Notes: generated from the sequence alone by a model not told the origin. 64,000 nucleotides of DNA from Stenotrophomonas terrae (GCF_001431465.1 NZ_LDJJ01000028.1:62001-126000); one strand, 5' to 3'. Counted from the stretch's first letter, positions 36,628 through 45,656 are shown. Translations and numbers: made by a program.

Positions 36628-37066
36628 GAGGGCTCCTTGTCGGGATGCGGGGAAGGTATGTCCGTGATCCCGGCTCTCTTTCGTCCTTGGGTGGTGCACT
36701 GCGTCGGCGGCGTTTTGCGTGCGGCGTCGTGGAGCCGGGAATGCGCGCAGTCTAGGCCGCAGTGCGAGCGTGGAAAAACGATCTTTACTGGGGCATAAGG
36801 TTAGAATTCCTAACGTTCTGGTTTGCCTTCTGCCCGAACCATTGCAGTGGGGTTGGCCCGATAAACTATTGCGGTTTTGGCATTGATGCTGGAAAAGGCG
36901 TTGCGCTGTATGCATAGTGCCGGCCGCGTGGCTCTCCGCTTCGCTCCTGCGGCTTCGAGCTGGCTTTGGCTAATCAGCTTTTCTTACTTGTGGCAATGCG
37001 CCATGCTTGCCCTGCGATGGCGCTGCCAACGCGACTTTTTCAGACCGAAAGCTCAGGAAATCACTC
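36628..37066. promoter_or_regulatory. divergent control region with a LysR-type box
   Basis: 439 bp between the GST-LLM operon and the LysR gene. GTTAG-AATTC-CTAAC at 36800-36814 contains a T-N11-A LysR box (TTAGAATTCCTAA). It has the same TTAG-N5-CTAA pattern as the box before the alcohol dehydrogenase at 33828. No other gene is supported. Confidence 0.6.
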
Positions 37067-37966
37067 ATGGGAGCAGTCCTTCCATTGCTGGCATTGCGCG
37101 CGTTCGTCGAGACGGGCCGACATGGAAGTCTCAAGGCCGCCGCCGAGGTGATGGGGGTCAGTCCGGGTGCCATCAGCCAGCAGTTGAAATTATTGACGGA
37201 GCGCACCGGCGTACGCCTGTTCGTCCGCACGCGTCAGGGTGTTTCGCTGAGCCCAGCCGGTGCGCAGGTGTACCCGGCCTTGCTTCGTGCCTTCGACACC
37301 ATTGAGGACAGCATGGCAGTGCTGGGGGCGATCAATGGTCGGCAGACCCTGACGATCAGTACGGTGCCAAGCTTCGCGGCGTCGTGGCTGGTGCCGCGAT
37401 TAGGTGGTTTTACCGCAGTGCATCCGGATATCGAGATACGCGTGGAGGCTTCCTCGGCCCTGGTCGATCTGCGCCGTGACCGCGTTGACGTTGCCATCCG
37501 CCATGGTCTTGGCCACTACCCGGGGCTGGTTTCGCGTCACCTGGCTTCCCCGGTGTTCCTGCCGGTTGCATGCCCGCGCTTGCTGGCCGATGGACCGCGC
37601 ATCCGCACCCCGAAAGATTGTCTGAAGTATCCGCTGCTGCAGGACTCCGACCGCAGCGATTGGCGGCTCTGGTTCAAGGCATTGGGAATGGCGGATGATG
37701 CGCGCTTCGAGCGCGGGCCCGCTTTCGATGACGATGTGTTGCTGATACGCGCGGCAGAGGCGGGACAGGGAATTGCGTTGCTGCGCGATGTCTATGTGCA
37801 GGCGGAAATCGCCAGCGGGCGGCTGTCGGTCGCCCTGGATCGGCCCTGGCCAACGGCGTTTGCCTACTATGCCGTGACCCTGCCAGGTGCGGATGAAAAC
37901 CCGGCGATAGCGTCGTTCATTGCATGGCTGCAGCACGAAACGCAGGGTGAGCAGGCTGCGCTCTAG
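37067..37966 (+). CDS. LysR family transcriptional regulator (GcvA-like)
   Basis: The 299-residue product has an HTH (LLALRAFVETGRHGSLKAAA, then VSPGAISQQLKLLTERTGV) and a GcvA-type effector domain (ISTVPSFAASWLVPRLGGFT, RRDRVDVAIRHGLGHYPGL). ATG 37067 gives the family N-terminus; the longer frame from 37007 adds unconserved residues. Divergent from the GST-LLM operon, its likely target. Confidence 0.9.
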   Translation: MGAVLPLLALRAFVETGRHGSLKAAAEVMGVSPGAISQQLKLLTERTGVRLFVRTRQGVSLSPAGAQVYPALLRAFDTIEDSMAVLGAINGRQTLTISTVPSFAASWLVPRLGGFTAVHPDIEIRVEASSALVDLRRDRVDVAIRHGLGHYPGLVSRHLASPVFLPVACPRLLADGPRIRTPKDCLKYPLLQDSDRSDWRLWFKALGMADDARFERGPAFDDDVLLIRAAEAGQGIALLRDVYVQAEIASGRLSVALDRPWPTAFAYYAVTLPGADENPAIASFIAWLQHETQGEQAAL

Positions 37967-38221
37967 CGTTGGGGTGGCAGCAAGCATTGCTGTCAACCGA
38001 GATGCCAGCGGGGTATCGGGTTTTCGGGATCTGTCGCACGCGTGGGATCGGTTCGCCCGGCAAGCGCTCGCTTGCCCGGTGCTGAAGACAATGCCGCCAT
38101 CGGCTTGACCTTGTCACGGTGGTAATCCGCATGCTCATGGCAACCACCGCCGGGCGAGGGTGCCGCCGGATCCGGCAATCCCGGCTGGACAAACCCGGAC
38201 AACGACAGCGAGGAAACGACC

Positions 38222-38488
38222 TTGAGCAGTACATTTCATCCGCAGGTAACCCTCTATACAACGCCGACCTGTCCGGATTGCCGAATGTTGAAGGACTGGC
38301 TCAACCGGCTGGGGATTGCATATGAGGAACGCGACCTTACAGATCCGGCGATCAGCGCGGAAGCGAAGGCCCGCACGGGGCTACGTATTGCACCGATAAC
38401 CTTGGTCGACGGGCAGGTTTTCTTCGGCACGTTTGCCTCGCAGAAGCCAGACCTGGTGCAGGCCCTGGGTCTGCCCAGCGGCAGCTGA
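38222..38488 (+). CDS. glutaredoxin-like protein with a CPDC motif
   Basis: The 88-residue product has VTLYTTPTCPDCRMLKDWLN, placing the redox pair CPDC at the start of helix 1, and APITLVDGQVFFGTF with the conserved Pro after the TxxP-like turn. This is the size and order of small glutaredoxin/thioredoxin-fold proteins (GlrX-like). The apparent start is a TTG at 38222 with GAGGAAA upstream, which is unusual; no in-frame ATG exists before the fold. Likely a thiol-disulfide reductant in the cytosol. Confidence 0.8.
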   Translation: MSSTFHPQVTLYTTPTCPDCRMLKDWLNRLGIAYEERDLTDPAISAEAKARTGLRIAPITLVDGQVFFGTFASQKPDLVQALGLPSGS

Positions 38489-38631
38489 CCACCGGCATCG
38501 ATAAGCGCCGTCGGCACCCCGCCCGCGCGAAGCTTCACCTGGCTGCATGCACGAAACAGGTTTTGCTGGGATTGGCAGCGCGCCCAGTGTCCGCTGGACG
38601 CGCTGTTTCAGCTTGTGGACCAGCGAGCTGT

Positions 38632-39081
38632 CTACGTAGCCGCCGGCTTGCGTTTGCCGCCCCACGACTTGCTGACTATCTGCCACCTGCCGTCGATCTT
38701 CAGCAACGCCAGGTAGTCCACCCCATCCCAGCCGGGGTAGTCCAGGCGCACTTTGACCATCGCCACTTCATCGGTGACGTCCAGGATCTCGTAGCTGCGA
38801 TGGCGCTGGTCCTCATCGGCAGCGGGCTTGCCGGGAAAGCCTTCGGCCCACTCTTCGGCGGTCAAGGTAACCAGCTTGCCTGTCGTTGCCGAGTGGCCAA
38901 CGACGATGCCGTCTTTCCTGAAAGCTTCGAAGATCAGGGCGGAGTCGCCTGCCTCGAAGCCACGCATCAACTGCTGCATGGTCTGTTCGACGGCAGCGCG
39001 ATTGCTGTTCTGTGCGGTTGCCAATGTGGGGAGGAAGCACAGCATTGCTGTGAGAGCGAGCGATTGGATGGTGGGCTTCAT
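38632..39081 (-). CDS. secreted NTF2-like (SnoaL/DUF4440-type) protein
   Basis: The 149-residue product has a signal peptide (IQSLALTAMLCFLPTLATA-Q). One NTF2-like domain follows: AAVEQTMQQLMRGFEAGDSA, then FRKDGIVVGHSATTGKL and a C-terminal WDGVDYLALLKIDGRWQIVS. The pattern fits the putative lumazine-binding/DUF4440 subgroup. Predicted periplasmic, role unknown. It lies 68 bp downstream of the DJ-1-like gene and is likely in one operon with it. Confidence 0.82.
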   Translation of the reverse strand: MKPTIQSLALTAMLCFLPTLATAQNSNRAAVEQTMQQLMRGFEAGDSALIFEAFRKDGIVVGHSATTGKLVTLTAEEWAEGFPGKPAADEDQRHRSYEILDVTDEVAMVKVRLDYPGWDGVDYLALLKIDGRWQIVSKSWGGKRKPAAT

Positions 39082-39149
39082 TGCTGTCCTTTGGGTGTTT
39101 CATGAGGAGGTTGGATACGTAAAACGGCAGTAGATGCCATTGCTGTGGT

Positions 39150-40046
39150 TCAGTCTGATGCGCTGCTGCCGGCCGATGCCGCGCCGGGCTGGGTACGCAG
39201 TAGATCGACCACCGCCTGGGCCAAGGGGGCCGCCGACGCGTAGTTCTGGCCCGTCATCACGCGCCCGTCGATCTCTAGGTAGGGCGCTTCGCTGTCGATC
39301 GCACGGAAGGTTCCGCCGCGCTCCTGCACGGTTTTGCCGATCAGGAACGGGAACTGCTTGAAGTAGCTTGCGGTCTGGTCTTCGTGCTCCTCGGGGAAGC
39401 CGGTGATGCGCTTGCCCGCCAGCAGACTCTGGCCGCTGGAAAGGCGCAGATTCACGATCCCCGCCGTGCCGTGGCAGACCGCCGATATCACCCCTGTGTT
39501 GCGTTCGTAGACGTGCGTGGCGATGTCCTGCAGTCGGCGATCCTCGGCTACGCCATACATGGCGTTGCTGCCACCGACGTAGTACACGGCGCGATATCGT
39601 CCGGGGTCGACCTGGTCCGGGCTCATGGTATTGCGCAGGCCGCTCATGACGCGGCTGTCCTGCAGGCGGGGCGCCATGTCCTGGCTGACATAGGTATCCA
39701 GGATCGGCACCGCGCCGCCATCGGGCGAGACAAAGTCCACCGGGTGGCCAGCTGCCTGGAAGGTGTCCCAGGCGTTGACCACCTCGCCAAAGCTGACACT
39801 GGCTGGCAGGGTGGACTCGCCATGGACCTTGCTGCTGGCCACGACGAACAGGATGCGGCCGGGCTGGCCGTCGGCCGCTGTTGTCGAGCTGGCGTAGGTC
39901 GGGTTTGAGGTGCTGGTTGCTGTGGCTGTGCTGCTGCTCAGCCCTGGCTCGATCTTGGGTAGCGGGCTGGCATGGGCGCTGCCGACGCCGCTGGACAAGG
40001 CCAGCAGCACCATCAACAGGGCGGGGATCAAACGGGAGATGGACAT
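39150..40046 (-). CDS. secreted DJ-1/PfpI family protein
   Basis: The 298-residue product has a signal peptide (RLIPALLMVLLALSSGVGSAHA) and a Ser/Thr-rich linker. The class I glutamine amidotransferase-like fold starts at about residue 63 (GRILFVVASSKVHGESTLPA). The nucleophile elbow is GVISAVCHGTAGI with the Cys in place. The family includes Hsp31/DJ-1 chaperones, deglycases and cysteine peptidases; export to the periplasm is less common. It lies 70 bp downstream of the membrane AraC gene in the same direction. Confidence 0.85.
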   Translation of the reverse strand: MSISRLIPALLMVLLALSSGVGSAHASPLPKIEPGLSSSTATATSTSNPTYASSTTAADGQPGRILFVVASSKVHGESTLPASVSFGEVVNAWDTFQAAGHPVDFVSPDGGAVPILDTYVSQDMAPRLQDSRVMSGLRNTMSPDQVDPGRYRAVYYVGGSNAMYGVAEDRRLQDIATHVYERNTGVISAVCHGTAGIVNLRLSSGQSLLAGKRITGFPEEHEDQTASYFKQFPFLIGKTVQERGGTFRAIDSEAPYLEIDGRVMTGQNYASAAPLAQAVVDLLRTQPGAASAGSSASD

Positions 40047-40116
40047 CGATGCTGGCTCGTGAGGCGGAGCCAGCAGACTAGGTGATCCCTTTCAGATCAA
40101 TGTCTTGAGGTGTAAT

Positions 40117-41154
40117 TCAGGAGTGTTGGAATCGATTCCCGGAGTTGCTGCTGGCTGCGCGGAATGCCGCGGGGGTAATCCCTTCGAGCTTTTTGAACGC
40201 GCTGTGGAAGGTGGACATTGATTGGAAGCCGGCCTCCTCGGCCACCCGTTCCAGAGGCTTGGCTGGCAGCTGCTGCAGCAATGCCTTGGCCTCCACCACC
40301 CGCAGCTGCGCCAAATAGCTTTTGAAGGAGGTCTGTTTGTTGTCGTTGAGCAGCTGTGACAAGCGCGTCTGCGGAATGCCGAGGCGGCGGGCGAGGCGGG
40401 GCAGGGTCAATGCCGGATCCAGATGCAGCCGCTCACGGTCCATCAGGTCTTCCAGTGCCTGCAGCTGCGGGGTTGCCTCGGCGTCGGAGATGCGTCGGTC
40501 CTGGTAGGGCTCGATCGGTGCCTGGCCAGCACGCAGGCGCAGATACACCAGCACACTTGCCGTCAGCACAAAGGTGAAAGACAGCGCCCCGACGATATAG
40601 GAGGTGTAACCGGAGGTGAAATAGGCTAGCCAGATCAGCCAGACACCAATCACTGCTCCCAGCAGCAACCGGCCTGAAGGCGTGCCCATGAGCGTGCTGC
40701 GATGCCGCAGCAACTGCGCGCTCGCAAGCAGCAGATAGCCAAGCCAGACATACTGGATGGCCGGGGTGATGGTCCACCGCCACAGGTCGACATGACCGGA
40801 GTAGGGCAGCAATACATTCACCAGCAGGGTGATCGCCAGCACGCCGGCGATGTGCCAGCGGTCGATGTGGCTGAGCCCGCCGCTGTTGGCTTGGCAGGAG
40901 CGCAGCAGGAAGAACAGGCAGGGGCCGATCAGGAAGCAGGCGGTCAGGCCAAGCTGCAGGACGATCCTTGGGATGTCCGGCCAGAAATGGAAGGCCACCG
41001 ATTTCCCGGTGCGCACCCCTACCATCAGGATCAGCAGGGCCAACCAGCGCTGGCTTGGCTCGCCCCTGGCGCGCCACCACAGCACCGATGCGGCGATCAG
41101 GCCGTTGAAGGCACCGAGCATGGCGAAGAAGAACAGGAAGTGTTGGCTCAGCAT
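40117..41154 (-). CDS. membrane-anchored AraC family regulator
   Basis: The product has 345 residues. The first 210 contain about seven hydrophobic helices (FLFFFAMLGAFNGLIAASVL, ILQLGLTACFLIGPCLFFLL, HIAGVLAITLLVNVLLPYS and others). The C-terminal 110 residues hold an AraC HTH (LPRLARRLGIPQTRLSQLLN, LERVAEEAGFQSMSTFHSAF). This 7TM-AraC layout suggests a one-component sensor binding DNA from the membrane. Probable target is the DJ-1/NTF2 operon directly downstream. Confidence 0.85.
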   Translation of the reverse strand: MLSQHFLFFFAMLGAFNGLIAASVLWWRARGEPSQRWLALLILMVGVRTGKSVAFHFWPDIPRIVLQLGLTACFLIGPCLFFLLRSCQANSGGLSHIDRWHIAGVLAITLLVNVLLPYSGHVDLWRWTITPAIQYVWLGYLLLASAQLLRHRSTLMGTPSGRLLLGAVIGVWLIWLAYFTSGYTSYIVGALSFTFVLTASVLVYLRLRAGQAPIEPYQDRRISDAEATPQLQALEDLMDRERLHLDPALTLPRLARRLGIPQTRLSQLLNDNKQTSFKSYLAQLRVVEAKALLQQLPAKPLERVAEEAGFQSMSTFHSAFKKLEGITPAAFRAASSNSGNRFQHS

Positions 41155-41212
41155 CAGCGGAGTATTGGGAAAAACCTGATGCAGTCAAGCAAGGGCTGTA
41201 TGGCCGCCGGCC

Positions 41213-41389
41213 TCAGCTGACCTGGGACAGGATGACCCCCACTGCGGCGCACCAGCACACCAGTACGAACCAGGTCAGTACCGCGTTGGCAGATAGCCCG
41301 CGATGCCGCACCACCACGCTGACCACCAAGGCCGCCAGCAGCGGAACGAGGAGCAAGCTGAGGACCCAGAACCACGGATGTTCTTTCAT
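41213..41389 (-). CDS. 58-residue membrane protein
   Basis: The product starts MKEHPWFWVLSLLLVPLLAA and has two hydrophobic helices (residues about 7-26 and 36-55) joined by a basic loop (VVRHRGLSAN), which favours an in-cytosol loop. AGAG lies just before the ATG. No family recognised. It sits alone between the AraC gene and the sulfatase, all on the minus strand. Confidence 0.5.
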   Translation of the reverse strand: MKEHPWFWVLSLLLVPLLAALVVSVVVRHRGLSANAVLTWFVLVCWCAAVGVILSQVS

Positions 41390-41603
41390 GAGCGCTCTCT
41401 TGCATGGGGAAGGCGGGAGGCGAGCCGTGGTCATTGCCGGGCAGCTCAACGTAGATCATCAGCGCGGCGCAGGCGTCCACAACCAGATTGACTGGCCGAG
41501 TTTCAAGCTTGCGCTGCGCAGGCAAGATGCGTTGCCTGCGCAGCGTTGTGGGCTTGGTTGTTGTCCCTTGGTTCTGCCCAGGTCCGCAGGGCAGGCTTTA
41601 CCG

Positions 41604-43112
41604 TCAGGACTTTGGCATCAAAGACTCTACAACCCGGTCTATGGTGAAGCTTGCGGATTTCGCCCTGGGCGGAAATTCCTTGAAGCTCTCCAACCACTTC
41701 ATCAGCAAGGGCGGTGCGGAGTAGAGCAGGAAATTCTGCTCGACAAACCAGTCGTTGTATTTGAAGCTCTCCTCGCCGCGTTCGAACGGGTCCGAACGCA
41801 GATCGAAGAATTTCGGAATGCGCATGGGCCGTAGATGGGTGCGCCAGACTTCAATTCCCGTCTCGGTCTGCTCCAGAAACACCACCTTGTAGCGGCCCAT
41901 GCGAACGGCCATGCATTCGCCATCGTCGCTCCAGTAGATGAATGCCTGGCGCGGCGATTCGGCGTCTTTACCGCGCAGGAACGGCAACAGGTTCTCGCCG
42001 TCCATATGCACCTTGAACGTCTGTGCGCCTAGCTTGTGCCCCTTCCTCAGGTTCTTGACCAGATCGCCATCACCGTTGGCAGCGGCAAATGTGGGAATGA
42101 AGTCCTGCAGGGAGGCAATGTCGTTGATGACGCGCCCCGGTTCGATGACGCCCGGCCACTTCCACACGCAGGGAATGCGCCAGCCACCCTCCCAGTTGGT
42201 ATCTTTCTCGCCTCGGAAAGGCGTCGCACCACCGTCCGGCCAGGACAGCACCTCGGCACCATTGTCGGTGGTGAACACCACCATGGTGTTCTCGGTGATG
42301 CCCAGGTCGTCGAGCTTATTCAGCAACTCACCCACATAGCCGTCGAGTTCAACCATGCCGTCCGGGTATAGCCCCAATCCGGTCCTGCCTTTGGAGGCGG
42401 GCTTGAGATGGGTGAACACATGCATGCGGGTCGGGTTGAAGTAACAGAACCAAGGCTTTTTGTCCTTGTTGTTGCGGTCGATGAAATCCAGCGCGGCGCC
42501 AAGGAATTCCTCGTCCACGGTTTCCATGCGCTTGCGGGTGAGCGGGCCGGTATTCTCTATGACCTGTTTGCCGACCTTGCCGAACTGCGCATCGACGGTG
42601 GCGTCGTCCTTGTCGCTTGCCTTGCACTTGAGCACGCCGCGCGGACCGAAGCGTTTGCGGAACGCCGGATCCTTCGGGTAGTTCTCGTACTCGGGCTCTT
42701 CTTCGGCATTGAGGTGGTAGAGGTTGCCAAAGAATTCGTCAAACCCATGCACCGTTGGCAGGTGTTCGTTGCGGTCGCCGAGATGGTTCTTGCCGAACTG
42801 GCCTGTCGCATAGCCATAGCTTTTCAACACATTGGCAACGGTGGGGTCTTCGCCGCCCAGCCCCAGCGTGGCCCCGGGCATGCCGACCTTGGTCAGGCCG
42901 GTGCGGATCGGCGACTGGCCGGTGATGAAAGCTGCACGGCCGGCGGTGCAGCTCTGCTGGCCGTAGAAATCGGTAAACTTGGCGCCTTCCCTGGCGATGC
43001 GATCAATGTTCGGGGTGCGGTACCCCATGATTCCGTCGTTGTAGCAGCTTGCATTGAACCAGCCGATGTCGTCGGCCATGATGAACAGAATGTTCGGTTT
43101 CTTCGCGTCCAT
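41604..43112 (-). CDS. arylsulfatase-type sulfatase 1 (formylglycine-dependent, CxAxR motif)
   Basis: A 502-residue sulfatase of the alkaline phosphatase fold that hydrolyses sulfate esters. Metal ligands sit in NILFIMADDIGWFN (Asp14, Asp15) and VVFTTDNGAEVLSWPDGG. The formylglycine site is QQSCTAGRAAFITGQ: Cys55 with Arg59 in a C-x-A-x-R variant of CxPxR. GRPAFxTG-type residues follow. No signal peptide is present, so a cytosolic enzyme is predicted. The start at 43112 has CGGAGC eight bases ahead. A GTAGTTTTAC site lies 80 bp upstream. Maturation by the FGE at 52303 is inferred. Confidence 0.92.
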   Translation of the reverse strand: MDAKKPNILFIMADDIGWFNASCYNDGIMGYRTPNIDRIAREGAKFTDFYGQQSCTAGRAAFITGQSPIRTGLTKVGMPGATLGLGGEDPTVANVLKSYGYATGQFGKNHLGDRNEHLPTVHGFDEFFGNLYHLNAEEEPEYENYPKDPAFRKRFGPRGVLKCKASDKDDATVDAQFGKVGKQVIENTGPLTRKRMETVDEEFLGAALDFIDRNNKDKKPWFCYFNPTRMHVFTHLKPASKGRTGLGLYPDGMVELDGYVGELLNKLDDLGITENTMVVFTTDNGAEVLSWPDGGATPFRGEKDTNWEGGWRIPCVWKWPGVIEPGRVINDIASLQDFIPTFAAANGDGDLVKNLRKGHKLGAQTFKVHMDGENLLPFLRGKDAESPRQAFIYWSDDGECMAVRMGRYKVVFLEQTETGIEVWRTHLRPMRIPKFFDLRSDPFERGEESFKYNDWFVEQNFLLYSAPPLLMKWLESFKEFPPRAKSASFTIDRVVESLMPKS

Positions 43113-43192
43113 AGCAGGGCTCCGGGTTATCCGATACAAGCCTACAAGTCGGGCGGGCGGCGGGAATCGGAAAAAAAACCGGGTAACCAGCA

Positions 43193-43202
43193 GTAAAACT
43201 AC
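43193..43202 (-). promoter_or_regulatory. shared operator-like palindrome 1 (GTAGTTTTAC)
   Basis: Minus strand: AG-GTAGTTTTAC-TGCTGG, 80 bp before the start codon of sulfatase 1. One of seven GTA-N4-TAC copies between 43 and 62.3 kb. GTTACCCGG follows 5 bp further on and may be a weak second half-site. Confidence 0.65.
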
Positions 43203-43239
43203 CTGTCGCAATCGCGCAGGGCATAACGGTCGTAGAGCG

Positions 43240-45558
43240 TCATCTGCCCATCGGCCGCAGCAGCGAGCCAAAGGTGAGGTACCACGAGGCCTGGCCGTTG
43301 TCGTTGTAACCGTAGGCAAGAAACATCGGCCCCAACGGCGTATCCACCCCGGCAAACAGGCTGCCAGCCAAGACCAGGTTGTCCGCATCCACCGCGGCCC
43401 GGGTCAGCCACACATTGCCTGTTTCCAGGCTTGCGCCCAGGTACAAGGGCAATGAGAACAGCCGCGTCGTATCTCCGGTACGGCGATACACCACCGCCTT
43501 CAGCAGCGCGGCCTGGTTGCCGAACAAGGCGTGTTCGTCGTAGCCGGACAGGTTCAGGAAGCCGCCAAGAAAGCTCTGTGCGCGGAAGAAGTGGTCATCG
43601 TCCAGCGCGCTGCTCAGCTGTGCACCCAGCAATAGATGGTAGCGGCCCCAGGCGTGCGCCCAGTCGCCGCTCAGGCGCAGCACATCGCCCTCCACATCCG
43701 CGCCCAGTTGCTGCCGGTACATCTCGTAGTCGGCATTGAAGCGCCACCCGCGGGTCGGGAAGTTGATGCTGTCCAGCGAGTCCCAGGTGGCGTTGACGAC
43801 AACGGCAGCGAAGTCCTGCTTGTCGCGGTTGAAATCCAGCGGACTGCCGACCAGCTCGTCGCTGCTGTCGCGTCCGCGCACGATGCCGGTGCTGATGGCG
43901 AAGGTTGGCCTAGGGCTATAGCCCATGCTCATGCCGAGGCTGCGTCGTTTGATCCGGTATTCGGCTATCTGCTGGTCGGAGGCCCATAGCGGCAAGGTTT
44001 CGGCCTCGGCCTGCAGGCTCGGCTGCAGGTAGAACCTGCCATCGCCCACAGGCTGGTGGAACTCCGTGTACAGACCGCTGATATGACCGGCATGCAGCAC
44101 GGTCAGCCATTCAGCACCCCAGTGGTTGATGTCGGCGACGGTCAGCTCGCTGGAAATCATGTAGCTGTTGCGGCCGGCGAAGTTGTCGTTGAGCTGGAAT
44201 CCAAACTTTCCGAAAACCGACCAAGGCCGTTCGGTAGCTACGATCTGCAGCCCGCGTTCGCCATCGCGTTCCACCAGCCGGTAGTCGAGCTGCTGGAAGC
44301 GATTGGCACTGTAGGCGACGCCCAATTCCTGCTGCAGGCGATCCACCTCCAACGGCCTTCCTACCTCGGCCTGCAGGGTACGTTGTACACGTGCACTGGC
44401 CGCGCTGGAGTTGACCGGCAGCACATCCAGAAAGCTCACCAGCCCGGGGTCGAACGCAGGCCTGTGTTGTTGCTGGCGAAAGGCCGCGTAGCGGGCTTCG
44501 TCCACGGCATGCTGGCGCAGCTGTGGCAAGGCTGCTTCGGCTGCGGCCACGCCTGCGGCGATCGCCTCCTTGCCGCGGTCGAACTGCGCCGCGCTCAGGT
44601 CACCAAGCTCTGGACGGATCAGTACGTCATTGCTGCCAAGCGTTGCAAGCTGGCGCTGGGTCTTCTCCATCATCAGCGCGCCGATCATCTGGTCCATGAT
44701 CGCCACCGGGTTGGTCAGTGCTGCCTCTGGATGCAGTGGCGAGCCCACGTCGACCACGATCAGCTGACCTGCGCCCATGTCGCGTACTACATCGATCGGC
44801 ACGTTGTCGACCATGCCGCCATCGACCAGCAGGTGCCCATCCACCCGCAAGGGGGCGAAGGCGCCCGGAACCGACATGCTGGAGCGGATTGCCAATGCCA
44901 GGTCGCCCTGCTGCAGCACCACCCGCTGGCCGCTGCCGATATCGGCAGCCACCGCGCGGAACGGAATTGGCAGTTTGCTGAAATCATCCACATCCCAGCT
45001 GGACAGCGTCAGTCGTCGCAGCAACAGCAGCAGCTTCTGCCCCTGCACCAGGCCACCGGGCATCACCACCTTGCCGTCGCGCAGGCCAAGCTCAAGGTTC
45101 AACAGGTAACGAAAGTCGGCATCCTTGCGGCGCATCGGCCGATCGATGCGAGGCGCGTCGTCCACGAACAGATCGGCCCAGTCCAGGGTCTCGATCAGGC
45201 GCTGCAGTTCGTCGGTGGTGTAGCCGCTGGCGTATAGCCCGCCAACAATCGCACCCATGCTGGTGCCAGCTATCTGGCAGACGGGAATGCGCTCGCGTTC
45301 CATCACCTGCAGCACACCGATATGTGCCGCACCGCGCGCGCCGCCACCGCCCAGCACCAGGCCAACGCAAGGCGTGGCTTGCGCCTGCTGCGGTACCGGG
45401 GCATCCACATCGGTAGCATCCGCTTGCTGCGCCCTTGCCGGGTTGCATAGCAGCAACACAATCAGCACGCCGAGCACGGATTGCCAGCAGCGCATCATCA
45501 CCGTGAGCTTGTCAGCCGGCAGGCGAAGCGCGCGATGCGTATGCAGGGGTTGGAGCAT
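43240..45558 (-). CDS. patatin-like phospholipase with POTRA and outer-membrane barrel (PlpD-like)
   Basis: A 772-residue protein with a signal peptide around residues 21-43 (VLGVLIVLLLCNPARAQ). The patatin domain (about 64-330) has the oxyanion GGGGARG (70-76), nucleophile Ser100 in GTSMG and the dyad Asp246 in LLVDGGMVDN. A POTRA-like segment follows near residues 380-440, then a C-terminal beta barrel ending FGSLLRPMGR. This is the RssA-BamA/type Vd autotransporter layout of P. aeruginosa PlpD. Expected role: surface or secreted lipase. ATG 45558 has a weak GGGA site; ATG 45498 is possible. A GTAGATTTAC site lies 79 bp upstream. Confidence 0.9.
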   Translation of the reverse strand: MLQPLHTHRALRLPADKLTVMMRCWQSVLGVLIVLLLCNPARAQQADATDVDAPVPQQAQATPCVGLVLGGGGARGAAHIGVLQVMERERIPVCQIAGTSMGAIVGGLYASGYTTDELQRLIETLDWADLFVDDAPRIDRPMRRKDADFRYLLNLELGLRDGKVVMPGGLVQGQKLLLLLRRLTLSSWDVDDFSKLPIPFRAVAADIGSGQRVVLQQGDLALAIRSSMSVPGAFAPLRVDGHLLVDGGMVDNVPIDVVRDMGAGQLIVVDVGSPLHPEAALTNPVAIMDQMIGALMMEKTQRQLATLGSNDVLIRPELGDLSAAQFDRGKEAIAAGVAAAEAALPQLRQHAVDEARYAAFRQQQHRPAFDPGLVSFLDVLPVNSSAASARVQRTLQAEVGRPLEVDRLQQELGVAYSANRFQQLDYRLVERDGERGLQIVATERPWSVFGKFGFQLNDNFAGRNSYMISSELTVADINHWGAEWLTVLHAGHISGLYTEFHQPVGDGRFYLQPSLQAEAETLPLWASDQQIAEYRIKRRSLGMSMGYSPRPTFAISTGIVRGRDSSDELVGSPLDFNRDKQDFAAVVVNATWDSLDSINFPTRGWRFNADYEMYRQQLGADVEGDVLRLSGDWAHAWGRYHLLLGAQLSSALDDDHFFRAQSFLGGFLNLSGYDEHALFGNQAALLKAVVYRRTGDTTRLFSLPLYLGASLETGNVWLTRAAVDADNLVLAGSLFAGVDTPLGPMFLAYGYNDNGQASWYLTFGSLLRPMGR

Positions 45559-45637
45559 GAGTGGGTCCCGCGCGCGCCGTTGACTCGGGATGACGGCCAG
45601 GTGGCCATTGTGCGAGGCAGGGGCAACGCAGGCTCCG

Positions 45638-45647
45638 GTAAATCTAC
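45638..45647 (-). promoter_or_regulatory. shared operator-like palindrome 2 (GTAGATTTAC)
   Basis: Minus strand: CCCA-GTAGATTTAC-CGGAG, 79 bp before the patatin gene start at 45558. It lies just past the stop of the histidine kinase gene, so it serves the patatin gene. Confidence 0.65.
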
Positions 45648-45656
45648 TGGGCCGTG

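Noticed and set aside
44056-45237. 393-codon frame on the plus strand
   Set aside because: Antisense of the patatin gene, rich in His/Gln/Ala without family features.
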